DNA from: Bradysia coprophila
Taxonomy: Eukaryota > Arthropoda > Insecta > Diptera > Sciaridae
Reading direction: 5' to 3'
Length of the DNA stretch: 64,000 nucleotides
Assembly: GCF_014529535.1 (NCBI RefSeq)
Contig: NW_023503375.1
Location: 992,001-1,056,000 of the forward strand
The translations under genes were made by a program, and so were the position numbers. The notes below the pieces were generated by a model. That model did not search any database. It was given only the letters and a program-made list of their open reading frames with translations, and was not told the origin of the DNA. Positions 24,079 to 36,529 of the stretch are shown one piece after another. How positions within the stretch are numbered: the stretch's first letter is position 1; each line of letters begins with the position of its first letter.

Positions 24079-25314
24079 TCTATACATATAAATCTGAACA
24101 TCGGCGCACCACGACGCCCCTTGGCGCACCTCGGAGCACCTCGGAGCACCTGGGGGCACCCAGCCTCCGAGAAGTCAGCCGGTCAGTCCTGCGAGGCCAT
24201 TTTTTGAAATCGACCTCTGAGGGGTCGGCCGGTCAGCCCTCCGAGGTCGTTTTTCAAAATCGACCTCCGACAGATCAGCCGGTCAGCCCTACGAGGTCTT
24301 TTTTCAAAATAGACGTCCAACGGATCAGCCGGTCAGCCTTCCGAGGCCGTTTTTTAAAATCGACATCTGACGGACCAGCCGGACAGCCCTACGAGGTCGT
24401 TTTTCAAAATAGACGTCCGACGGATCAGCCGGTCAGCCTTCCAAGGCCGTTTTTTTTAAATCGACTTCCGATGTATCACCGATCAACCCTCCGAGACCGT
24501 TTTCCAAAATCAGAGAATTCAACCGGTCAGCCCTCCGAAGCCGTTTTTTAAAAACGGTCTCCGAGGGCACACCTTGTGACGCCGTCGAGGACGATTTTGA
24601 AAAACGCTCTCCAATGCCATTTTTCGAACCTCATCTGGACCTCATTCGGTTTGTCAAAATTGACCTCAAATAAATTAGCTGGCAAGACCTCAGAATGCGT
24701 TTTTCAAAAAGTTTTCAGGACATAAATTTCTTTTCTCCAAAGTGTTCTTCATACAGTGATAAATTACTAAAACTCTATCAAACATTAAAATTCAATTCAA
24801 AGTAACTGAATAAAACGAACCTTAAAAATCAAATTCTTAAGCTGTGAATCATTGTGTGCATCTCTTACCACGGTGGGGCTGAACAACTTTATTTTGCGAA
24901 GGTCGTGAACATGGGATATTTTTATTAAAAATGATAGAGGGATATGCTACGAGTAATTAGCAAGCAAAATTGAAATCCTTTTGCAGGGATAGCATATAAA
25001 TTGTCCAACTATTAACTCTTTCATAGGACACATGGGATACAGAAACTAATCTAATGGATTTTTAAGAATCCAATTAAGTTCCAAACAAATTTTTTTTTAT
25101 TTTTCTTTGATGCAGAACATTATTATAAGATACTTTGCTTCGTATTATATGCCAAAAAAATGTTTACTTTTTTTTATAAACCATTTTGAAAACCCAAAAA
25201 ATAACGAAAAAAACGAATTGACGAAACGAAATACACTCCGGAGTGTATTCCGATTCGAATTTTCATGATTTTTTGCGTGTTCAAAGTGTTCTATAAAAAA
25301 AAATTAAACATTTT
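24079..25314 (+). repeat. 1,236-bp tandem duplication, unit 1
   Basis: Repeated head-to-tail at 25,315-26,551; by eye the copies differ only by one T in a homopolymer (about 25,090 versus 26,327). The unit begins TCTATACATATAAATC, contains a 50-bp minisatellite, and ends in AT-rich sequence. The 115-codon open frames at 24,204 and 25,440 are identical products of the minisatellite, not genes. Confidence 0.9.
24180..24560 (+). repeat. Minisatellite, ~50-bp unit, about 7.5 copies
   Basis: Units begin GGTCAGCC(C/T)TCCGAGG and run to ATC(A/G)GCC at 50-bp spacing (24,180; 24,231; 24,281; 24,331; 24,381; 24,431 and so on). The same array recurs at +1,236. It is preceded by a shorter GGAGCACCTC array (24,139-24,160). 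Confidence 0.8.
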
Positions 25315-26551
25315 TCTATACATATAAATCTGAACATCGGCGCACCACGACGCCCCTTGGCGCACCTCGGAGCACCTCGGAGCACCTGGGGGCACCCAGC
25401 CTCCGAGAAGTCAGCCGGTCAGTCCTGCGAGGCCATTTTTTGAAATCGACCTCTGAGGGGTCGGCCGGTCAGCCCTCCGAGGTCGTTTTTCAAAATCGAC
25501 CTCCGACAGATCAGCCGGTCAGCCCTACGAGGTCTTTTTTCAAAATAGACGTCCAACGGATCAGCCGGTCAGCCTTCCGAGGCCGTTTTTTAAAATCGAC
25601 ATCTGACGGACCAGCCGGACAGCCCTACGAGGTCGTTTTTCAAAATAGACGTCCGACGGATCAGCCGGTCAGCCTTCCAAGGCCGTTTTTTTTAAATCGA
25701 CTTCCGATGTATCACCGATCAACCCTCCGAGACCGTTTTCCAAAATCAGAGAATTCAACCGGTCAGCCCTCCGAAGCCGTTTTTTAAAAACGGTCTCCGA
25801 GGGCACACCTTGTGACGCCGTCGAGGACGATTTTGAAAAACGCTCTCCAATGCCATTTTTCGAACCTCATCTGGACCTCATTCGGTTTGTCAAAATTGAC
25901 CTCAAATAAATTAGCTGGCAAGACCTCAGAATGCGTTTTTCAAAAAGTTTTCAGGACATAAATTTCTTTTCTCCAAAGTGTTCTTCATACAGTGATAAAT
26001 TACTAAAACTCTATCAAACATTAAAATTCAATTCAAAGTAACTGAATAAAACGAACCTTAAAAATCAAATTCTTAAGCTGTGAATCATTGTGTGCATCTC
26101 TTACCACGGTGGGGCTGAACAACTTTATTTTGCGAAGGTCGTGAACATGGGATATTTTTATTAAAAATGATAGAGGGATATGCTACGAGTAATTAGCAAG
26201 CAAAATTGAAATCCTTTTGCAGGGATAGCATATAAATTGTCCAACTATTAACTCTTTCATAGGACACATGGGATACAGAAACTAATCTAATGGATTTTTA
26301 AGAATCCAATTAAGTTCCAAACAAATTTTTTTTTTATTTTTCTTTGATGCAGAACATTATTATAAGATACTTTGCTTCGTATTATATGCCAAAAAAATGT
26401 TTACTTTTTTTTATAAACCATTTTGAAAACCCAAAAAATAACGAAAAAAACGAATTGACGAAACGAAATACACTCCGGAGTGTATTCCGATTCGAATTTT
26501 CATGATTTTTTGCGTGTTCAAAGTGTTCTATAAAAAAAAATTAAACATTTT
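25315..26551 (+). repeat. 1,236-bp tandem duplication, unit 2
   Basis: Second, essentially identical copy of 24,079-25,314. Its distal part (26,098-26,395) also has an inverted partner downstream (26,558-27,345), so it forms one arm of a fold-back structure. Confidence 0.9.
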
Positions 26552-26557
26552 TTTGGC

Positions 26558-27345
26558 ATATAATACGAAGCAAAGTATCTTATAATAATGTTCTGCATCG
26601 AAGAAAAATAAAAAAAAAATTTGTTTGGAACTTAATTTCCTCCTTTTTTTGCAGCAATTTCAGTATTAACCAAAAAACCGCAATATTTACATTTATTTAA
26701 CGTTTTTTCCATAATTTTTCTCTTTAAATAAAAAAATAATAAACCGAGATCAGCTCATCATTTGAGTTTTCTTAAGAATCAAAAGAATTTATATCAAAAA
26801 CAGCTTTTAATAAACAGTCTCAATATTCTTTGTGTGGAGGGTCCACCTGACAGTTTTTCCAGTACGATTTGAACTCGTGATGGATAGACTCCATAGCCTG
26901 ATCATTGTAAAAACCGTAAGATTTATTATATTTTCTGCAAATTTGTTTGACGAATTAATTAAACCTTGACGTAAAAGTTTTTCTTATGTTTTTGAACGAA
27001 AAATTAGAATTTTTGAAGAACAAATGTAAAGTGCCTCGAGGTGATATCGAATCTTCTCAAATTGAATTTCGTTTGACCAAATGGTTGTGTATTGGGTCTC
27101 AAATGAATGAATGGAGCTTCTTTCATTCAAATACCACCAATTGGATTCTTAAAAATCCATTAGATTAGTTTCTGTATCCCATGTGTCCCATGAGAGAGTT
27201 AATACTTGGAAATTTTATATGCTATCCCTGCAAAAGGATTTCAATTTCGCTTGCTAATTACTCGTAGCATATCCCTCTATCATCTTCAATAAAAATATAC
27301 CATGTTCACGACCTTCGCAAAATAAAGTTGTTCAGCCCCACCGTG
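26558..27345 (-). repeat. Inverted partner of the duplicated unit, split by ~500 bp
   Basis: 26,558-26,638 is the reverse complement of 26,310-26,395, and 27,143-27,345 is the reverse complement of 26,098-26,305. A ~500-bp segment (26,639-27,142) interrupts the arm. Part of that segment (about 27,040-27,130) plus the adjoining arm recurs inverted at 54,050-54,183. Confidence 0.75.
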
Positions 27346-28946
27346 TTACCCTTGAGTATTAATTTATTACAGAATTTTCGGAAATTTTGTCTGAAAGAGT
27401 GAGGAGAAGTAAGATGAAGGACGTCGTCTTTTCGTGAAAAATTTCTTGACCCGAGGATTAGTCGAAGTCAAAAATCAAAAAATAACTTACGATGAGTTTT
27501 ATAACAGATTTATATGCTTCGCCTCGGTACGTAAAGTTCGAAAAACAGCATACGTAATTCTCGCACGCGTCAAAACAAAATCTGAAATTATTGCTAAATG
27601 TTTGTCCAACGTCAGATATTACTATAAGTAATAAAAATATTTAAGCATTTTAAGGGGTCATTCAAATAGTGCGCAAACTGTAAAGGCCCCTTATGTAATG
27701 ATTGTCTTGAATTGAACGTTGTTTTCGGTTAAGCTTTGACACATTTAGGTATGAATATTTAAATGAAATTATGGCGCTTATTTGTAGCGCCCGATTGAAG
27801 GATTTAAATCATGTCAAAGATACCTTCAAAGATACACGTCCCGTCTTAAAAAATCTTTGTTTAAAACTTTTATTGAGGCAACATTCTATGCAGAAAACCA
27901 ACAATCTCTGCAAATTATTACATAAGAAAAAATAACTTAAAGACGAAAAAGTAAACTAAATCAGTTTTCAGAAAAAGTGTACAATTTTTTGAACAATTTC
28001 ATGTAGACATTGATTGATGATTTTGGTATCAGTAAAATTACGAATAACAGAACGATTACTGGTAATTATAGGAATCGGAATGTTAACGCTACCTAAAGTA
28101 TTAGTACTATTTTAAATACCAGTTCAGTTATATCAAAATAAATACGGTTGAAACAGTGCATATCCCAAGCGAGAAAACAGTGGAGTACGACGCGGCCGAA
28201 GGCCGGGAAACTAGAGGATGTAATGCGGATAATTGTCAGATATAAGAGGTGAAAAGGAAAGCCGATGTGAGGGAAAAAGTTTTATTTCATTTTATGGCAA
28301 ATGCAATCGATGAAACTTTGTTTAGTCTAGAATTTACTTAAAGAAACGATTGTTGATAATTTTCGTTTGTGTGATTAAAAAGAGCAAAAAAGAAAGTAAG
28401 AGAGTGATAATTAATGAAAATTATGATTTTGAAAGAGAAACGAAATTAAGGATTGAGATTATGATTACATTAAAAATGTATAATTCAAATTCGAAGTTTG
28501 GAAAACTGGAAGCGTAGAGTTGAATTTCTGAATGCAAGAACTTTGAGTTGAATCCCGGAAAGCTGGAAGTGTAGAGTTAAATATCGAAACACGATAAGCG
28601 TAGAATTAAATTTCGGAACGCGAAGCCAGAATTGTAATGATAATTTTAAAATACGACATGTAGGGTTGATAACCAAGTAAGGAAACTTTATTTTGATAAA
28701 TAACCCTGGGAACAGTACGACCCGGCCGAAGGCCGGGAAACAGTGCTAGTGGTACATAAACCAAATCAATGTTAGATAATACCTTCAATAATTAGTGTTT
28801 CATGGAGATTTCAATTTAACAGCACATTTTATTAAAAGGTCTATCATTCAGCTGAACTCAAATTATAAACTCTCCCTGCATGAAAATCCTTTATTTTTGA
28901 ATTTTGTTCTTCATATTTCGCTATAAACTTCGTTTTGACCCTAATA
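27346..28946. other. Intron sequence with short repeats
   Basis: No gene. A 27-bp direct repeat with a CGGCCGAAGGCCG palindrome occurs at 28,187-28,213 and 28,715-28,741. Between them, 28,498-28,625 has a degenerate tandem repeat (GGAAA(A/G)CTGGAAG(C/T)GTAGAGTT units). Confidence 0.5.
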
Positions 28947-31900
28947 GGGTCTTATATCATGATTTGGAACGCTTTTTAATTTGGAACGTTTGGTAAACGT
29001 TCTAAGTTTTGCCTAAATATCTGAATTTTCTAATTGAATATCAATAAAGAATATTATAAACATCACATAAAAATTGGATTTATAATTTATAATACAAATT
29101 CTTGATAGACAAGTCAGTGATAATTTAAAATAAATAGAATTAAGCTGAATCGCTGCAACTGCACTTAATTGGTATAAATTTCAGCCGGTTTTGAGTCCGA
29201 TTTTCGAAGCCTCGGAATTATGTCATGCTATTTCCTAGCAACAAAACGATAAACGAACATCTCGTTTTCGATAAAAATGATTTGTATTATTGTTTTAAAT
29301 GCAAATAATCCCGTTATAATCAATTTTTCCTACACTCGATTTCCGTTTTTAATTTCGAACGAAAAAATCATGATTTCGATCGCAGATAGCTGGAAAAAAT
29401 TTCACGGCTACCAACGTAAAAATTTATAAAATTTTATACCAACCAATGTAGCTTATTTCAAATTTTTAAAATTTTGAAAGTTAAGAAACCAACAAAATCT
29501 CAGTAAATTTCTGTATTTATTATTGGAGAAGCAGGTAAAACTTAAAGTTCGAGCTTTTTACAAATGAAATGAACATTTTTTACGAATTATTCGCCTTCAG
29601 GTTAATTTTTTCCGTCGTCTCACCGGTTTATAATCTCATAATTTTGGAAATACTGTGAGTGAACCCACATAATTATGGATTCTGCAATCAATTCGGATGA
29701 GCTGGACGTTGTTTACGTAGGAAGAGGGCAGTATTACCAGTACGCAAAAGATAGAGTTCAAGAAGCAGTTGACAAAATCCAGAAAAATGAAATGAGTTAT
29801 GGCGAGGCAAGTCGATTCTATGGGGTGCCGAAAACAACGCTTTATAACAAAATGAAAAACAGCCACAACAGTCCTCGGGGAGCAACAACAACACTAACAA
29901 AAGATCAAGAGGACGAACTTGCTGAATGGGTGTTAAAGCATCAAGAATACGGTGATCCGAGAACTAAACATGACATCATGAATACAGCTCGCGAAATTGC
30001 AGAGCTTGACGATAATTCGTCCAACCATTTCAAAAACGGATTACCAACAACAGGCTGGGTTGAAGGGTTTCTAAAACGATACCCTCACATTGTGTTCCGC
30101 AAACCAGAAACGATCAGTAAGGCCGCTGCAGTCAACACAAAGGAAGATTTTTCGAAATTGTGGCGAAACATATACGACTTCCTGGAAAAAACCGATCAGC
30201 TTGATCTCCTTCACAAGCCAGAGCACTGGTGGAATGCCGACGAGACAAGCTTTCCTCTCGATCCTGTTCCCAGGAAAGTATTGGCAAGAAAGGGAAGTAA
30301 AAATGTTCATCGGCGTGAACAAGGGCCACCGAAAGCAAATACGACGTTCACGTATGCGTTTTCTGCTTCTGGCGACTACATTGAACCGTTGATAACATTA
30401 AAAGACTCAGCAACAAACATAGCAGATATTGCTTTCGCTTGCGGATGTAAGTCCAAGCAATTGTTTCGTAATTATTTTGATTTAACGATCACATTTTGCA
30501 GCCGTCGGTGCGAATTTTGCGATAAACCAAACGGATTCAGGATGGGCTAAGGAGGATTCTTTTTACCACTACGTAACGAAGCATCTATACAAGCAATGGG
30601 AACTTAAAGGAAGCCCAAAACCGAGAATTTTGATCATCGATGGATATCGCGCCCATCTGTCTGTTCGCCTCCTCCGTTGGGGAAAACTTTACGATTGCAT
30701 AATAATTGTTTTATATCCGAATGGGACACCATATCTTCAAATGTGCGACACTACAATGTTTAAGCCGATGAAAGAAAAACACACAGAATTATACCAACAG
30801 TGGCGGTTGAAAAATCCATTCGGAAACAGTAACGATGTGGTGCTTGTCAAATTGGTTAAAATGGTCAACGATGCTGTCATTCGAAAGGAGAGTATTATTA
30901 ATGGATGGAGAGCAACGGGTCTTCAACCATTTAATTTCAATAATCTCAAATGTGACGATCTACTGAGCAAATCTCCAGATTTCATTTACGACTTTAAAGG
31001 ACACCACACTGAATCATCCACGACTGCAGCTGGTAGAGATGAAGGTACGCTCTTTAAACTTAAAACTTGTCGCATCAATTGTAGCATTCAACTTATAGAT
31101 CGTACGTTGATAATGGATTTGGAGCGAACCGAGGACTATGAGAGATTTCAAAGAATTTCCTTCGCCTTTCCTGCACAATTAGAACAATCGGCCGCTCAGT
31201 TGTGTACCAATTTATCGACTGTCAACCAGTCAGTGACAGATCATGTAGATCCCGAGAATTCCAGTACTATATTCAGCGCGTACACTGGAGAGTGTTCTAC
31301 GATTCATGAAGTTCCTATTATAAATTCTAATGACCTGCTGAGCACAAACGTTGCTTTTAACGACATTGAGTACATAGGAGAAAATGACGACGTAGATTGT
31401 GCATCACCGCACCAAACTCTTCACATTGAACATCAGAATGAATCTCGATTGTCAAATGTTGCTGTGACGTTTTCTGAATTGAGTGGTCGAGATCGAATTT
31501 TTCGTTCAAATGTGGATACTGATTTTGATATGTTTGATTTTGGTATATCCGACCAAATTCCGACATCACAAAGTTTGCAAAATCAAAGTAAACTAACCAA
31601 GCTGACCCAAAAAATACGACGTGATATAAGAGAACTAGGATTGTTATGTGCTGCCACTGACAAGAAGAAATTGATCAACATACTTGTCATCAACCAGCAG
31701 TTAAATGCGATTGACCCTCCTGAGACTTGCTCAGAAATGCCATTAGAACCTTTAAGCGAAACGCGAACGATCAAAACAATTTTGGTACCGCCGACAATGC
31801 CACAACGAGTTAAAGCTAAGACACACAGAAATGTAAAGGTTGGTTACGGGGTTGCAACTGCTGAAGAGGTCTTGGATCATATAGCTGAACGAGAGATATT

Positions 31901-32794
31901 GGATGGCCAGTTGGAAATAGAGCAGGAAGAAAATGAAATAGAAAAGAGAGCACGCGAGCAGAAAATTGAAGATGTGGAGAATCAACTGCAAGAAACTCGG
32001 CAAGCTCTAACGACATTGAGAGCGGAAAATGCATCCAATGTAAAAGAAGCAGCTCAGCAGAAAAAGTCCAAGAAACGTGGAAGCAATAGTAATCTCGACG
32101 AAACTATTCTGCAGAACAAAACAAAAATCGAGACCAAAAATTCGGAACTTAAAGTTCTTCGAGAACAACTAAAGTCGTTGAAAGCAGATCATATAACGGC
32201 GAATAAGGCAGCGGCTACCAAACGCAGAAATGATCTTCAACAAAAGAAAGAAAGAGGTAACGTTGTAATACCCCAACCAGCAAGTGCTAACTAATTTGTT
32301 ATTAGCGAAATGTAGCAAAAGAATGAGTGAATAAAGATCTGTTTTGTAAGAAAAAATAATTTGAGTGTGAATTTCGAACCAAATAAACCAGTTGAAAGTA
32401 TGGGGTAAGTATGCGTCCACACATGAGAAGAAACAAGAAACACATTAACGTGAGACAAATGCAAGATTTTTTGAATCTGTACAATCAAATTATACGATTA
32501 TGCAAATATTTGTGCTGTCAATTTGGTCAGATTGGTCGAATGATTCGACTACTAATTGTCGTTCCAAAATCGTTCCAAATTACAATTATCCGTTCGAACA
32601 TTACATTGCCACTTTCTTTTTATTCTCATTTAAATATAAAAAGAATTCATTCTAATCTCATAGCTAAATTTAATTAAAGAATGATAAAGCTATCTGTTAG
32701 AGCAACAGCAAAAAAAAACAATTTGGAGTGACTCATGCTCACGATGATTTCTGTCGAATTTTTGTGAATCGTTCCAAATCATGATACAAGACCC
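28947..32794 (+). mobile_element. Pogo-like DNA transposon, apparently full length (3,848 bp)
   Basis: The terminal inverted repeats are about 25 bp, GGGTCTT(A/G)TATCATGATTTGG..., with one mismatch between ends. They are flanked on both sides by TA (28,945-28,946 and 32,795-32,796), the Tc1/mariner/pogo target duplication. Subterminal copies of TTTGGAACG recur at both ends. The element encodes an intact transposase with one intron. Near-identical TIRs and an unbroken frame suggest recent insertion or retained activity. Confidence 0.85.
29675..32294 (+). CDS. Pogo-family (CENP-B/DDE_1) transposase, two exons
   Basis: Exons 29675-30446 and 30502-32294 give 854 residues. In order: a psq-type helix-turn-helix (~24-60, 'SYGEASRFYGVPKTTLYNKMK'), a CENP-B-type second DNA-binding domain (~70-140, 'GWVEGFLKRYP'), and a DDE_1 catalytic core with D189 ('NADET'), D304 ('IIDGYRAH') and D340 ('LQMCDTTMFKPMK'), giving DD35D spacing. 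The C-terminal ~400 residues hold a low-complexity region and then a long, strongly charged coiled coil (~700-840). That tail is longer than in classical pogo and Tigger. The protein cuts and pastes DNA at TA sites in the nucleus. The intron is 55 bp, and its splicing restores the conserved strand before the second D. All catalytic residues are present. Confidence 0.88.
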
Positions 32795-33262
32795 TATTTG
32801 GTTCATTTAAGGTGTAAACTGGTTGAAATATACGAGTAGCAGTGTCAAACTGTGGCAATCTCATTACGTCTCTCCAAGCGCTCGAAAATTGCTGTAACAC
32901 TTTTTTTTAATTAGAGTTACAGTCTTAATACGGAAGGGGACATGTTGAACTAGCGAATTATAAGCAAAATGAAATTTCATAGATCTAACTTCGTTTCGAA
33001 TATTCTGACGAGATCAATGGAAGTTTTTGATACTTCAGAAGAAAAAACGTCGTCAGTCTATTGAATGATGATAAATTTATGAAGTTTCATTTTGCTTATA
33101 ATTCGCTAATTGGACGTGTTCCCTTTCTTAATTTATGAGCGAATGTATATGGACTCTGATTATATGAATTTAAATTTAATAATGAAGAAACTTGCATTTC
33201 AAAATTTCGACAAGCTTTCATCATTAACGTTATTCACTGTTTGTGAAAATCACATCACTTAT

Positions 33263-34342
33263 TCATTTAAAATTCGAAAACTGACTACTCATTGCCGTAC
33301 TAAGCGTGCTCTCACAATCGTCGACATTATTCGTAAGCAATAATTTCTTTTTTGGCAGATTTGGCATAAAAATATGAAGTTGGCGCTTAGCGAATTGTGT
33401 GTTACATGAATTTTCTAAAATTTGTCTCTGTATCATGGCTCTGTACTGAATCTCGATGCCGTTGTACTCTTCCTTCTTCGATTTGTTGCGTTTCGTTTTC
33501 TCCGGCTCCACATGCCGGTCGGCCTTACTTGAAGCGGCTGATGTAATTTTTGGCTGCACACCTTGCTGTCGACTGGCTAGAAATTTTCGGGAACAGCGAT
33601 AAGTCGTGGTGAATAGGTCGCCAAAGTTTAGCGCTTTTTCCTTGTCCATCATGTACGGGTTGTTTCTCGTATGGGACAAGTACGAATCGTCTTCGTTGAA
33701 GGTTAGTGAGAGATGGTGAATTGAGTCGGATCGTCTGACTACTGGTGGTTGAGTTGTAGCTATGAGTGGCTTTTTTATTGATTCCGTTGTGCAAACACGC
33801 CGCTTTGATAGTTTTTTGTTAACGGTTTCATTTTCAGGCTTCACTAACGTATTTCTACCAGCTAAGTCCAACCAATTTAACACTCGTTCTGTTAACTGAT
33901 TCTTACGAAAATTAATTTCGTCCATATCTTCCGATTTCTCCTTAATTTGTACATCACCACCGAAATCCGATTGCTGTTTCTGACATTCTCTGATCGACAT
34001 TTGATTGCTCAATTGCTTCTTTATCAAATTCAAATTGTTTCGATTTTGTCTCATGAATCGTCTACAATTTCTGACATCAATTTCATCCGACCCAATTGAT
34101 AATCGTCTTTCATTTTTAATATCCGACATGCAATCAAGCTTCAAACTTTCCATGTCGTCTTCGATAACATCACACGATATTGCTTTTCTCGTCGCACCAC
34201 TTTGATAGTTTTTCCGTTTTTTATTGATATCGTGATCGAGTATAAAATGTCGATAACCTGCCCCTTCCACCCATACACATTTCGGATACAGTGGCCGGCT
34301 GGATGCTTCCCATATCGGTTGCCTTTCCATTTTGCGAGTCAT
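33263..34342 (-). CDS. Intronless antisense nested gene, function unknown
   Basis: A 359-residue frame on the strand opposite VWA8. I start at the ATG at 34342; the frame opens slightly upstream with TTG. The N-terminus has an ordered-looking, aromatic-rich block ('PIWEASSRPLYPKCVWVEGAGYRHFILDHDI'-like, residues ~8-38). The rest is hydrophilic, Lys/Asn/Ser-rich and probably disordered, with a basic stretch near 285-295 ('KTKRNKSKKEE') and a final helical region. No signal peptide or membrane segment is visible. I recognise no family. A frame this long in AT-rich DNA with non-random composition supports a real gene. It begins 470 bp beyond the pogo element and is not part of it. Confidence 0.65.
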   Translation of the reverse strand: MTRKMERQPIWEASSRPLYPKCVWVEGAGYRHFILDHDINKKRKNYQSGATRKAISCDVIEDDMESLKLDCMSDIKNERRLSIGSDEIDVRNCRRFMRQNRNNLNLIKKQLSNQMSIRECQKQQSDFGGDVQIKEKSEDMDEINFRKNQLTERVLNWLDLAGRNTLVKPENETVNKKLSKRRVCTTESIKKPLIATTQPPVVRRSDSIHHLSLTFNEDDSYLSHTRNNPYMMDKEKALNFGDLFTTTYRCSRKFLASRQQGVQPKITSAASSKADRHVEPEKTKRNKSKKEEYNGIEIQYRAMIQRQILENSCNTQFAKRQLHIFMPNLPKKKLLLTNNVDDCESTLSTAMSSQFSNFK

Positions 34343-36529
34343 TTTTAACAATATTGGGACATGTTCAACGAGGGAAACATTTTTTTCTGTTTTTTTTTTA
34401 TTTGTGTGTTTAAAATTGCCAAACTAACTCGTATAAAACGTACAACACTAAAAGTGGTGTATGAACTAAATGAGAAAAAGCACAATGTTCATTTTCAGCT
34501 GTTGAAAATGTTACATGGTATAGCACTGGTGGATGCACGGCGAGATATTTTTTTTTCGCAACATGTCTAGTCCCATTTTTGTGTTGTAATATAATATCCC
34601 ATTCAACGAAAAACAAAGTTTTTTAATTATTTATTTTGTTGGTGTCGCCTCGTTTGCCGTTTCAAAATCACAAATTCAATTTAAACTATTTCATTTTTTT
34701 AGTATACTATGCGGCGCGTATTTTTTTCCGTCCTTTCTTTTCGTTCAACTTCAGAAATGAATTTAATTTAAAAAGCACCACCAACGAACAAGGTAAAAAA
34801 AACGGAGAAAATTATTTCAAGACACAAAAAGTTTGCATGTCTTTCGTTCGTTCGTTCTTCAAAAAAAAGAAGAAATTTTTTACTTATGTGTAACGACTAC
34901 TTTCAACTCGGTTGTGCGACTGTTGGTGGTTAGGTTTCCAAACCGACTATATATAAATGTATTTCCATTTTCCATACACTTTATACGTACGAAACTATAA
35001 AAAGCTAAACTATTACCCCGCAGAAAATAGAAATTTTCTCTTTCATTTGCAGTAAATGTCTTTCCACAAGTTTTTCCCAAACACACAAAGAGATCGGGAG
35101 CTTACTTTTCATAACTACAACAACAACGAAGGGAAAAAAAAGTTGTAATATTTTCGCGACGCGACTATAAGCTTCTCGGCTTATGCAAAGGCATTCCAAA
35201 TATTTTCCATGTTTTATTGGCACAACGTGTATTATATATGACGATTTTTATGGAAATATAAATAAAATGAGGGTAGGTAAATAAAATGTGAAAAAATGGA
35301 AGGAAAAGGAATGGTATGTATCTGAGTATCAGGAATGGCAAAGGGAACGAACATTTGTAGATAGGGATACCGCAAAAAACATTCATATAAACAGAAAAAT
35401 CGGTGAAAAAGGCAGTAATTCCCATGGGTGGAAATGGTGTGTGTGTGGGAGAGAGGTTTCTGTTTTTTTTTATTCTCGTTTGGTTTGGGTTGAAAATTTC
35501 GGTGTACGGTTGATTAGATGTAACTTTGAATGGAATGTAGACGGTATCGAAAAGCACCCTCAGGGCACATTTTCCGATTGGTGTGGGGTATGGTAACACA
35601 AACACGGTGCGTAAATATTGAGAATATCAAATGGGAGACTTTATTTCATGTTTCAAATTTAAAGAAACATTTTCTTTATTCGGGCTTTTGCGGGGATTTT
35701 ATTATATTTTTATTAAGAGCAGCAGTGCATTCGGAGTGCGGAGTTTGTCTGCCGTCCCACAAAGATAGGTTTAATATTATGCTGTGCGGTGCGACAACTT
35801 TCAATCGATTTTTATTGGGGGGACCTTTACAATTCCCAATTTCAGCTTATGGATGTGAGAATGTGCGTAAATTTATTCATTTTTTTGAATGGATTTTTAT
35901 GTGGCTTATATTTCATGGATTTCTAACATGTTTTTTATGGTCTGTCACTGACAGAGTGTGGGAGTTATTGCTTCTGCGGTGCCAAGCACTTTCTATTTCG
36001 TATGTGTCGTGATTTGTGTTATTCATCATAAATGTGAGCTTTGTCAGTTCACACCTTACGATGGGGACAATTGCTGACTTCGTTTCTTACTTTGACTCTG
36101 TATCTCTGATGGGAGATGACCTGTGTGCAAGTAGGAAGATAATATTTTAATCGAACGTCTTGCACATTGTTCGAATAGCCAAAGTATTTTAAAACGCCTC
36201 AGTGGTATTGTTGATAACAAGAACTCTCGCCTTAAATTCTACTGACTTTCAGGCGGTAAACTTCTAATTTATACATACTGAGATCTCCCAGCTTTTTTTC
36301 TTTATTAAACATTTATTCATTGCTTTTTACTAAACTACGCGACATTTCCACATCGTTATTTTTCAACCGTTTGCCTTTACCAACGTATTCCAAGAACATG
36401 CAGTGGCTTATACCAACATAGAAAACTGAATTGATTTGAAAATTTTGGACTGTTGCGCCGTTTAAGCCCTTATTTAAATCCTGTTCTTGGAATGCCTTTG
36501 CATTGACCAATTAAATTGATTGAGCGATG
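34343..36529. other. Intron sequence, nothing recognised
   Basis: Very A/T-rich with long homopolymers. Several 100-160-codon open frames on both strands (35,165-35,605; 35,530-36,012) overlap each other and show no domain, so I leave them out. The first 100 bp should include the promoter of the 33,263-34,342 gene. Confidence 0.4.

Noticed and set aside
24204-25787. Two identical 115-codon open frames (24,204-24,551 and 25,440-25,787)
   Set aside because: They read through a 50-bp minisatellite, a period not divisible by three, and are duplicated only because the whole 1,236-bp unit is. No domain or start context.
24079-26551. LTRs of a retroelement
   Set aside because: The direct repeats are head-to-tail with no internal region, primer-binding site or polypurine tract.
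35165-36012. Overlapping open frames of 100-160 codons
   Set aside because: They lie on both strands of the same AT-rich DNA, with low-complexity composition and no domain.
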